Shown here in pieces: positions 8,047-16,336 of a DNA stretch of 64,000 bases. Location of the stretch: assembly GCA_900768245.1 (NCBI GenBank), contig CAAGCE010000193.1:1-64000 (forward strand). Direction: 5' to 3'. The notes under the pieces were generated by a model. That model did not search any database. It had not been told where the DNA came from and saw only the letters and a list, made by a program, of their open reading frames with translations. The first letter of the stretch is position 1. Every line of letters begins with the position of its first letter. The translations under genes were made by a program, and so were the position numbers. This DNA comes from Oscillospiraceae bacterium. GTDB lineage: Bacteria; Bacillota; Clostridia; Oscillospirales; Ruminococcaceae.

Positions 8047-10071
8047 ATGAGAAAAAAACAAATATCATTTATTCTTGCAGCTGCAATGGCATTAACAATG
8101 CTTTCGGGCTGTAATGATAAAAGCACTCAAAATCAGACGGAAACCGAAACTGCCGCAGCTGAGATCACAGAAACAGCAGAGGAGAGCGTTACTTCAGCAA
8201 TAAATATATTCGATGAAAATTACGATCCTCTTGCAAATGATTATGACCCTTACGGAAATAATGCAAATAATGCATCTTCTGATACTATTAAAGCGGAAAC
8301 TATTGCTTCCAATACAATAACAGAAGATGAAACAAATGCCGTAACAACCTCAAATGAAACTTCTTCAAATAATGAAAAGGGATCAGATACACAAGAAATG
8401 AACAAATCAACAGAAAAAAAAGCATCAAGCGATGCATCTCTTATATTAAATGTATCAAACAGCTGGGACGATGGAACAAACGATTTTATTCAGCTTGACG
8501 GTACGGTAAAAAACAATCAGAGCAAGAATATTTCAAACTGGTCAGCCGAAATAACTGTAAGCAGCAGTGCTTCAATAGATCAGTCATGGAACTGCGAATT
8601 GAGCATAAGCAATGGAAAGATCAGCGTTAAACCTGTTGACTACAATAAAGAAGTGCAGGCGGGCGGAGAAGTTACATTCGGAATAATTCTGAAAAACGCC
8701 GGCAGCTTTGATTCCTCGAAGTCAAATCTTAAATACGACAGTTCGTCTGTTTCGGCAACAGGCAGCAATAATAACAACAATAATAATTCATCTAATAACT
8801 CCAACAGCGGATCTGTTGGAAATAACGATCCTAAAATCGTTCAGGCAAAGGATGTTCCTGAACCGACAACAGATGACTGGCTGTATGTAAAGGGCAACAA
8901 AATTGTTGATTCGGATGGCAAGGAAGTATGGCTCACAGGTGTAAACTGGTTCGGCTATAACACAGGTACAAATACATTTGACGGTTTATGGGCATGTGAC
9001 TTGAATTCATCTGTTGCCTCAATTGCAGACAGAGGATTCAATCTTCTTCGTGTACCTATTTCAACTGAGCTTATAAAGCAATGGTCAAACGGTGAATATC
9101 CCTCAGCAAACTTTAATCAGGCTACAAATTCATATCTTGTCGGAATGAACAGCCTTGAGATCTTTGACTATGTAGTTGGTCAATGCAGAGCAAACGGCAT
9201 AAAGATAATGATCGATATTCATTGTGCAAAAACAGATTCAATGGGTCATATGAAGAATATGTGGTATGAGGGGAATATTTCCGAAAAGGACTACCTTGAT
9301 TCATTGAAATGGATAGCTAAACGTTATAAAAATGATGATACGATCATTGCGTATGACCTTAAAAATGAGCCGCACGGAAAAGCCAATGAGTCTCCGAGAG
9401 CAAAATGGGACGATTCAACTGATTCTGACAACTGGAAATATATCGCTGAAAAAGCCGCAAAATCAGTATTTGCAGGAAATCCAAATGCGCTTGTAATGGT
9501 AGAAGGCATTGAAATATATCCAACTGATATAAAGAAAAACGGTGATTTTTCATCAACAAATATGGGGGATTATTATTGCACATGGTGGGGCGGTAATCTT
9601 CGTGGAGTAAAGGATAACCCAGTTGATCTCGGCAAATATCAGAACAAGCTTGTATATTCGCCTCACGATTATGGCCCTGCGGTTTATCAGCAGCCTTGGT
9701 TTCAGGGAAATTATGATTTTAACAGTCTATATAACGATTGCTGGTATGATAACTGGTTTTACATTCAGAAAAACAATATCGCACCTCTTCTCATTGGCGA
9801 ATGGGGCGGTTATATGACAGAGCCGAATGTAACTTGGATGAAATATCTCCGCAAGCTTATTAAGGACAATAAAATTAATCATACATTCTGGTGCTTTAAC
9901 GCCAACTCAGGTGACACGGGCGGACTTGTCAAAGATGATTTTACAACATGGGACGAAGAAAAATATGCTTTTGTCAAAGAGGTCCTTTGGCAGCAAGACG
10001 GAAAATTTGTGGGACTCGACCACGAAATTCCTCTCGGCAGCAATGGTATGACCCTTTCTGATGCAAAATAA
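8047..10071 (+). CDS. CBM2-like plus GH5 cellulase lipoprotein
   Basis: 674-aa modular surface cellulase. Lipobox LSGC gives lipidation at Cys22. Residues ~25-127 are an acidic, Thr/Asn/Glu-rich low-complexity stalk. Residues ~128-232 form a beta-sandwich resembling the CBM2-type cellulose-binding family (conserved Trp140, Trp165 and Trp181; AGGEVTFGI at 205-213). An Asn/Ser linker (241-260, one run of 7 Asn) leads to a GH5 domain (~275-655) with [17 protein letters not shown] (acid/base Glu441), SPHDYG (538-543) and LLIGEWGG (nucleophile Glu585). The stalk, binding module and linker suggest a long tether from membrane to cellulose. No dockerin. The GGGGG-containing ribosome site is weak. Confidence 0.85.
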   Translation: MRKKQISFILAAAMALTMLSGCNDKSTQNQTETETAAAEITETAEESVTSAINIFDENYDPLANDYDPYGNNANNASSDTIKAETIASNTITEDETNAVTTSNETSSNNEKGSDTQEMNKSTEKKASSDASLILNVSNSWDDGTNDFIQLDGTVKNNQSKNISNWSAEITVSSSASIDQSWNCELSISNGKISVKPVDYNKEVQAGGEVTFGIILKNAGSFDSSKSNLKYDSSSVSATGSNNNNNNNSSNNSNSGSVGNNDPKIVQAKDVPEPTTDDWLYVKGNKIVDSDGKEVWLTGVNWFGYNTGTNTFDGLWACDLNSSVASIADRGFNLLRVPISTELIKQWSNGEYPSANFNQATNSYLVGMNSLEIFDYVVGQCRANGIKIMIDIHCAKTDSMGHMKNMWYEGNISEKDYLDSLKWIAKRYKNDDTIIAYDLKNEPHGKANESPRAKWDDSTDSDNWKYIAEKAAKSVFAGNPNALVMVEGIEIYPTDIKKNGDFSSTNMGDYYCTWWGGNLRGVKDNPVDLGKYQNKLVYSPHDYGPAVYQQPWFQGNYDFNSLYNDCWYDNWFYIQKNNIAPLLIGEWGGYMTEPNVTWMKYLRKLIKDNKINHTFWCFNANSGDTGGLVKDDFTTWDEEKYAFVKEVLWQQDGKFVGLDHEIPLGSNGMTLSDAK

Positions 10072-10077
10072 TTATTT

Positions 10078-10110
10078 CGGGACAGAGTAAAATCTGTCCC
10101 GATTATTTTT
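10078..10110 (+). terminator. Terminator of the second GH5 gene
   Basis: Nine-bp stem CGGGACAGA/TCTGTCCCG (10078-10086 with 10093-10101), 6-nt loop, then a T-rich tail. Confidence 0.88.
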
Positions 10111-10119
10111 ATAAAACCC

Positions 10120-10148
10120 TTGACAACAGTCTGCGTATATGGTAAAAT
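10120..10148 (+). promoter_or_regulatory. Promoter of tRNA-Leu
   Basis: Consensus TTGACA (10120-10125), 17 bp, TAAAAT (10143-10148), 22 bp before the mature tRNA 5' end. Confidence 0.85.
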
Positions 10149-10170
10149 ATTTTAAGTTAAATGTCTTTAA

Positions 10171-10257
10171 GCCGGTGTGATGGAATTGGCAGACGTGCTG
10201 GACTCAAAATCCTGTGGTAGTGATACCGTACCGGTTCGACCCCGGTCACCGGCACCA
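10171..10257 (+). tRNA. tRNA-Leu (anticodon CAA)
   Basis: 87 nt including an encoded 3' CCA. The acceptor stem GCCGGTG pairs with CACCGGC. The seven-base anticodon loop CTCAAAA closed by GGA/TCC places CAA at 34-36, reading UUG. The long variable arm and GGTTCGACCCC T-arm fit a class II leucine tRNA. It has its own promoter and terminator. Confidence 0.95.
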
Positions 10258-10262
10258 ATGAG

Positions 10263-10299
10263 AAATCCGTATTTCACTTATGTGAAGTACGGATTTTTT
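10263..10299 (+). terminator. Terminator of tRNA-Leu
   Basis: A 15-bp stem with one G-U pair (10263-10277 with 10282-10296), TTAT loop, and T6 overlapping the 3' end. Confidence 0.88.
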
Positions 10300-10308
10300 G
10301 TATTTTAC

Positions 10309-10337
10309 TTGTATTTTGTTATACAGAGTGCTATAAT
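10309..10337 (+). promoter_or_regulatory. Promoter of the RCK/FtsA-like operon
   Basis: TTGTAT (10309-10314), 17 bp, TATAAT (10332-10337), shortly before the first RCK gene. Confidence 0.75.
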
Positions 10338-10386
10338 ATATGTATATTGCTGTTTGAATTTTACTATGGAAAGAATGGTGACGGAT

Positions 10387-11007
10387 ATGAATATTCTGGT
10401 TATCGGCTGTGGCAAAGTCGGCTCAAATCTTTGTAATCTGCTTTCAGAACAAGGTCATGATATATCTGTTGTAAGTGAAAATGCAGGGGATTTTTCAGAA
10501 CTGTCGCCTGATTTTAACGGATATACAACGGTAGGTGTAGTTATAGATCAGGACGTTCTGAAACGTGCAGGTATAGAAAATTGTGATGCTCTTGCTGCTG
10601 TAACATCTGATGATAATATTAATTTAATGGTCGTTCAGATGGCAAAAGAGTTTTTCCATGTACCACGCACTTATGCAAGAGTAAATGACCCCAAAAAGCA
10701 CGATGTTTTTACTAAAATGGGCATAGTTACGATTTGTCCGACCAATATGACTGTCGCAACTCTTTCATCTGCATTAAGCGGACAGGATACGTCCGGCAGC
10801 ATTTCGCTCGGATCACATTCACTTGTTATGACTCGTGTTGATATTGAAAAAAGAATGGTCGGCAAAAGACTTAGTGATCTGCAGTTTGAAGGAAATGAAA
10901 CTATCGTTGCTGTTGAACATGAAGATACAACGATAGAGAATGTTTTTCTTACCAATTATGAACTTGTGCGCGGTGATAAGCTTATCTGCGTTAAGTTTGC
11001 CGATTAA
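10387..11007 (+). CDS. TrkA-type potassium uptake regulator (RCK protein 1)
   Basis: 206-aa cytoplasmic gating subunit of a Trk/Ktr-type K+ transporter. The NAD-binding RCK_N domain starts at once with ILVIGCGKVGSNL (residues 3-15) and ends near 120; a smaller RCK_C domain follows (GSHSLVMTRVDI region to the end). I use the ATG at 10387 because GGTGA lies 5 nt upstream and it gives the normal family N-terminus; a longer open frame runs back into the tRNA and is an artefact. A second TrkA-like gene follows after 12 nt. No membrane TrkH/KtrB subunit is in the window. Confidence 0.85.
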   Translation: MNILVIGCGKVGSNLCNLLSEQGHDISVVSENAGDFSELSPDFNGYTTVGVVIDQDVLKRAGIENCDALAAVTSDDNINLMVVQMAKEFFHVPRTYARVNDPKKHDVFTKMGIVTICPTNMTVATLSSALSGQDTSGSISLGSHSLVMTRVDIEKRMVGKRLSDLQFEGNETIVAVEHEDTTIENVFLTNYELVRGDKLICVKFAD

Positions 11008-11019
11008 GGAGGAACTGCA

Positions 11020-11682
11020 ATGAAGGTCATTATTGTTGGCGGCGGCAAGGTTGGTTACTATCTTGTAAGGACGCTGCTTGAACATAAGCACGAACCTGTT
11101 GTAATAGAGGTCAATCCGGTTGTGAGCAAGGATGTTGCCAATGAAATGGATATTCCGGTTATATTGGGTGATGCGACACGTTATGAAACTCTTTTGGCAG
11201 CAAATGCTGCTGAAGCAGATGCTTTTGTAAGTGTAACCGGCAGCGATCAATGTAATCTAATTGCTTGCCAGCTTGCAAAAAATGAATTTGGAATAAAGAA
11301 AACTGTTGCAAAATCGAATAACCCTAAAAATGTGTCTGTAATGAAGGCTCTCGGTGTCGATAACGTTATAAACAGTACCGACAGCATTGCTTCATTGATT
11401 GAACGTGAGGTTGATACATCAGGAATTAAACAGCTTTTACAGCTTAATCATGGGGAAGTTAAGCTTTTTGAGGTTCATGTACCTGAAGATTATGTTTATG
11501 ACGGAAAAATGCTTATGGATTTTAAATTTCCTGCTTCATTCAATATTGTTTCAATAACAAGAGGTGACTCACTTCTTATACCAAGAGGTCAGTCAATGAT
11601 AAAAAGCGGGGATAAGCTTCTTGTCATATCGAATGCAGAGGCAATAAAGGAAATGAAATCTGTGCTTAAAATAAAAGAGTAA
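11020..11682 (+). CDS. TrkA-type potassium uptake regulator (RCK protein 2)
   Basis: 220-aa paralogue of the preceding gene with the same RCK_N plus RCK_C plan: VIIVGGGKVGYYL at residues 3-15, an acidic residue ending the second strand (VIEVN), a Thr/Ser-rich loop before the RCK_C half, and a C-terminal domain from ~135. Tandem non-identical RCK proteins could form hetero-octameric rings on one channel or serve different ones. GGAGG lies 8 nt before the ATG. The tight spacing makes this an operon with the gene upstream and probably the FtsA-like gene downstream. Confidence 0.85.
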   Translation: MKVIIVGGGKVGYYLVRTLLEHKHEPVVIEVNPVVSKDVANEMDIPVILGDATRYETLLAANAAEADAFVSVTGSDQCNLIACQLAKNEFGIKKTVAKSNNPKNVSVMKALGVDNVINSTDSIASLIEREVDTSGIKQLLQLNHGEVKLFEVHVPEDYVYDGKMLMDFKFPASFNIVSITRGDSLLIPRGQSMIKSGDKLLVISNAEAIKEMKSVLKIKE

Positions 11683-11717
11683 AATACATTTTTATTCTTA
11701 TGAAAGGATGGTCGAAT

Positions 11718-14021
11718 ATGCCAAGAACCGCTAAAAAGACTGAAAATTCGGAAAAGGCTTCAGGTGCGGAAAAGAGTGCGGTCAAAAGCAAAGCTCAGCC
11801 TAAAAAAGATACTGATGTAACCGACGCTTCTTCCAAATCTGCTGCAAAAAAGAGCAGTAAAACCACTAAAAAATCAACAGCTGCCAAAAAACCTGTAAAA
11901 AACAAACGTCCTCAGTGTGAAGATGAAATTTTTGCTTTGGATATTGGCACAAGAACAGTCGTTGGTATTTTAGGCAAAATGGAGAATGGCATTTTCAACG
12001 TTATTGCTTCATACTCAACGGCTCATAAACAGCGTGCAATGATCGACGGTCAGATCGAAGATATTGAAGAAGTCGCAAGGGTTGTAAGCATTGTAAAAAA
12101 TCAGCTTGAAGATAAAACAGGTGTAACACTTTCACGGGTTGCAATAGCTGCTGCAGGACGTGCATTGAAAACAAAACGTGCTGAGCTTGAATTTGACATT
12201 GAAGAAAAAGACGTAATTACAGAAGATGCTGTTAAATCATTTGAAGTAGAAACTGTTTTCAAAGCTCAGAATGAACTTGATGAAGATGTAAAGGACAGCT
12301 CGATAGTTTTTTATTGCGTTGGTCATACAGTCATAAATTACTATCTTGATGATTATAAAATAAAAACTCTTGTTGGACATAAGGGTAAAAAAGTTAAGAT
12401 CGATCTTATTGCTGCATTTCTTCCCGGAATAGTTGTTGAGAGTCTTTATTCCGTTATGGATATAAATGGGCTTGAAGTGGTAAGCCTCACACTTGAACCT
12501 ATTGCTGCAATGAATGTCATCATTCCTCCCGAAGTTCGCCTTATAAATATTGCACTTGTTGATATAGGTGCAGGTACTTCGGATATTGCGATCTCCCAGA
12601 ATGGAAGTATCGTCGCTTATGCAATGTCAACGGTGGCAGGTGACGAAATTACCGAGGAAATAATCAGAAATTACATAGTTGATTTTGAAACTGCCGAACA
12701 GATGAAGCTCAGCGGTTATAAAGAAAATATAGAATATAAAGATATTCTCGGATTTGACCACAGCGTACCTACTTCTGAATTTTTTGCAAGTCTTTTTCCT
12801 GCTGTGGGTTCTCTGGCAGAGAATATTTCCGATAATATCATCAAGGCAAACGGACAGCCTCCTGCGGCAGTATTTCTTGTAGGCGGCGGAAGCCTTATAC
12901 CCGACCTTGCCAAAATAGTTTCTGAAAAGCTTGGCATACCTGAAAACAGGGTAGCTGTCGGCGGAAAAAATTCAATGAAAAACATATCTCTCGGACGCAC
13001 TAAGCTCAACGGACCTGAATATGTAACTCCGATAGGCATCGGCGTAACAGCAACAATAAATAAAGGCTATGATTTTTCTGTTGTAACATTAAACGGCAAG
13101 AAAATGCGTATTTTTGATACAAGAGCGGTTTCTATTGTTGACCTTCTTATGCTTGCGGGATTTAAAACTTCTCAAATAATAGGACGTTCGGGAAGAAGCC
13201 TGTCATTCACGCTTAACGGCGAAAAGCATTATCTTAAAGGTGAGCTTTCGATTCCGGGACAGATAACGTTGAACGGTATGCCGGCAACACTTGAAACAAC
13301 AGTCAAGCAGGGTGATAAAATTGAATTTGTTCCTGCGGTATGCGGAATGAATGCTTCTGTAAAAATATCCGATATTGTAGGAGAAGTGTCAAATGAAAAG
13401 GTAATGATAGATGGCATTGAATATCATATAGGCATTTCTGTTAAGGTAAACGGCAATAATGTTTCAGCTGATTATCAGATACAGAATTTTGATAATGTCA
13501 CCGTTTCAGAAACGGATACACTTGGTGACCTGATGGGAATGCTTCCGTTTGATGCTGATTCCGTAAGCTTTTATAAGGGCGGAAAGGTTCTTTCGTTTGA
13601 TTACTATCTGCGTGACAATGATGATATTCTTACAGGTGAAAAGGTAGTAAGCGAAAAATCAAAGGCAGGGGAGCTTGCAAAGGCTGTTGCAGAAAAAAAT
13701 GCTGTAACCGTTGATTATGATAAGCCGATAATTGAACCTCAGATAACGCCCGAACCTGCACCGTCAGCAGAAAATAAGCCTGTTGAAGCTGAAACTGATG
13801 TTGATTTCAGAGTTATTTTAAACGGCAGAAGTATCACACTTGAACCAAATTCAAATAATGAACCGCACCAGTTTATTGAGCTTATGGCACTTGCAGATAT
13901 AGATATTGACAATCCACCTCCAAGCGGAAATATGATAACAACAATCAATGGTAAAACTGCAAGCTTTATGGACAAGCTTAATTACGGCGACAGCGTTATT
14001 ATAAAATGGGCAAATGAATAA
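11718..14021 (+). CDS. FtsA-like actin-fold ATPase with basic N-tail and C-terminal repeats
   Basis: 767-aa protein. Residues ~1-65 are a Lys/Ala/Ser tail resembling histone H1-like tails. An FtsA-type actin-fold domain follows: phosphate-1 loop FALDIGTRTVVGI, a 1C/SHS2-like subdomain, phosphate-2 LVDIGAGTSDIAI, and adenosine motif VFLVGGGSLIPD. The last ~320 residues contain repeated segments of the pattern V-x-L-N-G...GD-x-I/V-x-F/W that look like beta-grasp modules, ending in YGDSVIIKW. No amphipathic C-terminal membrane helix of FtsA is visible and ftsZ is not nearby, so its role in division is uncertain. I start at ATG 11718, not 11700, because AAAGGA precedes it by 9 nt. Confidence 0.75.
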   Translation: MPRTAKKTENSEKASGAEKSAVKSKAQPKKDTDVTDASSKSAAKKSSKTTKKSTAAKKPVKNKRPQCEDEIFALDIGTRTVVGILGKMENGIFNVIASYSTAHKQRAMIDGQIEDIEEVARVVSIVKNQLEDKTGVTLSRVAIAAAGRALKTKRAELEFDIEEKDVITEDAVKSFEVETVFKAQNELDEDVKDSSIVFYCVGHTVINYYLDDYKIKTLVGHKGKKVKIDLIAAFLPGIVVESLYSVMDINGLEVVSLTLEPIAAMNVIIPPEVRLINIALVDIGAGTSDIAISQNGSIVAYAMSTVAGDEITEEIIRNYIVDFETAEQMKLSGYKENIEYKDILGFDHSVPTSEFFASLFPAVGSLAENISDNIIKANGQPPAAVFLVGGGSLIPDLAKIVSEKLGIPENRVAVGGKNSMKNISLGRTKLNGPEYVTPIGIGVTATINKGYDFSVVTLNGKKMRIFDTRAVSIVDLLMLAGFKTSQIIGRSGRSLSFTLNGEKHYLKGELSIPGQITLNGMPATLETTVKQGDKIEFVPAVCGMNASVKISDIVGEVSNEKVMIDGIEYHIGISVKVNGNNVSADYQIQNFDNVTVSETDTLGDLMGMLPFDADSVSFYKGGKVLSFDYYLRDNDDILTGEKVVSEKSKAGELAKAVAEKNAVTVDYDKPIIEPQITPEPAPSAENKPVEAETDVDFRVILNGRSITLEPNSNNEPHQFIELMALADIDIDNPPPSGNMITTINGKTASFMDKLNYGDSVIIKWANE

Positions 14022-14027
14022 AAAAAG

Positions 14028-14068
14028 CAGCTTAAAATCATTTGAAAATGGTTTTAAGCTGTTTTTAT
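14028..14068. terminator. Bidirectional terminator between FtsA-like gene and parC
   Basis: A 16-bp stem with a G-U pair (14028-14043 with 14046-14061), preceded by an A-run and followed by a T-run. Confidence 0.88.
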
Positions 14069-16309
14069 TTAAAATGTGAGCTGGTCGCTGTCGGTGAGAT
14101 CCTTTGCAAGTGAGCCCGAAGCAGGAACAGATTTTACATTGAACTTTTTGACTTCATCAGCCATTTCTTCTGTCACTATGCAGGCATTATTTACAGCTGC
14201 CTTGGCTTTCAGCGTAAATACCTGAACTCCTATCGTATCACGGGTAGTTTTAGGAAGTATCATAGCTGTATTGAAAACAAGCGCACGTCCGTTACTGGTT
14301 CGGAGAAGTATATCGGCATTTTCTTTTACAAACAGCATTTTGACCAGTGGTGATTTGTCGCTGTATGCATTGGCAAGCTTTTTGCGGTTTGTTTTGGTTT
14401 CATATGCACTGAGAGGGACTTTTGCGACTTTGCCGTTTTCAAATACCATAATGAGATAGCCGCTGTAATCAGTAGTAACTATCATTGAGTGAACATTTTC
14501 ATTTTCATCAAAGCCAAGCTGAACAGGAATATATATGCCAAGCTCTGCTGCCTTTGAATTTTTGAAAAGTGATGTCTTTGTTTTATAAACTTGACACTTG
14601 TCTGTAAAGAACAGCAGCTCACTTCTGTTTGTAGTTTCAATAGTATCGGAAATAACGTCGCCTTCCTTGACTTTCTGTTCGCCTGACATACGAAGCTGCT
14701 GCGGAGTCATTTTCTTAAAATATCCGCTCTGCGTCATAAACAGAGTAACAGGGAAGTCAGGTGTATCATCTTCAATAGGTTCATTATCTTCCTCGGTAGT
14801 GTAGATGAACAAGGTCTTTCTTGGCTGCTGGTATTTTTTTATGACATCCTTAAGCTCGCCGATTATGATATTCTTGACCTTTTTTTCATCTTTGAGGATC
14901 TCTTCCATTTCAGCAATATCTTTTTCAAGCTGTTCTATATCAGCAATTCTGTTGATGATATATTCCTTGTTAAGATGACGGAGCTTTATTTCAGCAACAT
15001 ATTCAGCCTGAGTTTCATCAATTCCAAATCCGATCATAAGGTTTGGAACGACCTCGTTTTCCTCTTCGGTCTCACGGACAATATGAATCGCCTTATCAAT
15101 ATCAAGAAGAATTTTCTGCAAGCCCTTTAAAAGATGAAGCTTGTCTTTTTTCTTATTAAGCTCAAAATAAACTCTGCGCTTTACACATTCCTTACGAAAG
15201 GCTATCCATTCCGTAAGTATTTCGCCTACACCCATAACCTTAGGTGAGCCTGCAATAAGAATATTGAAATTACAGGAATATGAATCCTGCAACGGTGTCA
15301 TTCTGAAAAGTTTTTTCATAAGCTTGTCAGGGTCAACACTTTTCTTTATATCAATTGCAAGCTTAAGACCGTTAATGTCGGTTTCATCACGGATATAGGA
15401 TATTTCATTGATCTTTCCTGCTTTGATAAGTTCAATTATCTTATCCATAATTGCTTCAACAGTTGTGGTTGCAGGTATCTGAGTTACCTCAATGCAGTTT
15501 GAAGAGGCATCAAAATTATATCTTGCACGAATTTTTATCGAGCCTCTTCCTGTTCTATATATATTGGAAAGCTCACGTTCGTCATAGACAATAAATCCGC
15601 CGCCGGGGAAATCAGGACCTTTTAAGGTCGAAAGAATATCGTGCTCAGGATTTTTCAGTAATCCGATAGTAGTTTCGCATACTTCAGCCAGATTAAAAGG
15701 GCATACGGCACTTGCCATTGATACAGCGATACCAACATTTGCATTTACAAGAACAGATGGAAATGTTGCAGGCAGAAGTGTTGGTTCGACCGTTTCATTA
15801 TCGTAGTTAGGAACAAAGTCAACGGTATCTTTGTCAATATCACGGAAAAGCTCATTGCATATAGGGTCAAGCTTTGCTTCCGTGTAACGTGAAGCGGCAT
15901 AAGCCATATTTCTTGAATATGCTTTACCAAAGTTGCCCTTGCTGTCAATATAAGGGTGAAGCAGTGCTTCATTTCCCCGTGCAAGACGTACCATTGTCTC
16001 ATAAATAGCAGCGTCACCGTGAGGATTAAGCTTCATTGTCTGTCCGACGATATTTGCGGATTTTGTTTTAGGACCTGTAAGAAGTCCCATTTTGTACATA
16101 GTATAAAGCAATTTACGGTGCGAAGGCTTGAATCCGTCGATTTCGGGAAGTGCTCTTGAAATAATAACGCTCATCGCATATGGCATATAGTTTTTTTCAA
16201 GAGTTTCTGTGATTTTTTCTTCGGCAACGATACCGCTTCCTGCAATATAAGCATTGGGCAGGGATTTTATTATCTTTTTTTCTTTATTGCTGCGTTCTTT
16301 TTTCGCCAT
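14069..16309 (-). CDS. parC: Divergent type IIA topoisomerase subunit A (ParC/GyrA-like)
   Basis: 746-aa DNA breakage-reunion subunit. The catalytic Tyr lies in AASRYTEAKL (~residues 128-137) after GNFGKAYSRN. The quinolone-determining stretch reads NPHGDAAIYET: the Ser equivalent to GyrA Ser83 is Ala, and the Asp87 equivalent is Glu. The tower and coiled-coil regions are of normal length. The C-terminal third forms a beta-pinwheel-like series, without the QRRGGKG-type GyrA box, so topoisomerase IV-like decatenation is more likely than gyrase supercoiling. It follows the B subunit by 27 nt. I cannot exclude an additional, third topoisomerase beside standard gyrase and topo IV elsewhere in the genome. 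Confidence 0.82.
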   Translation of the reverse strand: MAKKERSNKEKKIIKSLPNAYIAGSGIVAEEKITETLEKNYMPYAMSVIISRALPEIDGFKPSHRKLLYTMYKMGLLTGPKTKSANIVGQTMKLNPHGDAAIYETMVRLARGNEALLHPYIDSKGNFGKAYSRNMAYAASRYTEAKLDPICNELFRDIDKDTVDFVPNYDNETVEPTLLPATFPSVLVNANVGIAVSMASAVCPFNLAEVCETTIGLLKNPEHDILSTLKGPDFPGGGFIVYDERELSNIYRTGRGSIKIRARYNFDASSNCIEVTQIPATTTVEAIMDKIIELIKAGKINEISYIRDETDINGLKLAIDIKKSVDPDKLMKKLFRMTPLQDSYSCNFNILIAGSPKVMGVGEILTEWIAFRKECVKRRVYFELNKKKDKLHLLKGLQKILLDIDKAIHIVRETEEENEVVPNLMIGFGIDETQAEYVAEIKLRHLNKEYIINRIADIEQLEKDIAEMEEILKDEKKVKNIIIGELKDVIKKYQQPRKTLFIYTTEEDNEPIEDDTPDFPVTLFMTQSGYFKKMTPQQLRMSGEQKVKEGDVISDTIETTNRSELLFFTDKCQVYKTKTSLFKNSKAAELGIYIPVQLGFDENENVHSMIVTTDYSGYLIMVFENGKVAKVPLSAYETKTNRKKLANAYSDKSPLVKMLFVKENADILLRTSNGRALVFNTAMILPKTTRDTIGVQVFTLKAKAAVNNACIVTEEMADEVKKFNVKSVPASGSLAKDLTDSDQLTF

Positions 16310-16336
16310 TTGTAAAAATAATTCTCCTTTCTGCCG

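Noticed and set aside
8800..8830. Repeat array in the second GH5 gene
   Set aside because: The AAT/AAC runs at 8766-8800 and beyond encode an ordinary Asn/Ser linker, not a CRISPR or regulatory repeat.
10177..10386. Upstream extension of the first RCK gene starting in tRNA-Leu
   Set aside because: The frame crosses the tRNA, its terminator and the promoter; the RCK domain starts exactly at ATG 10387.
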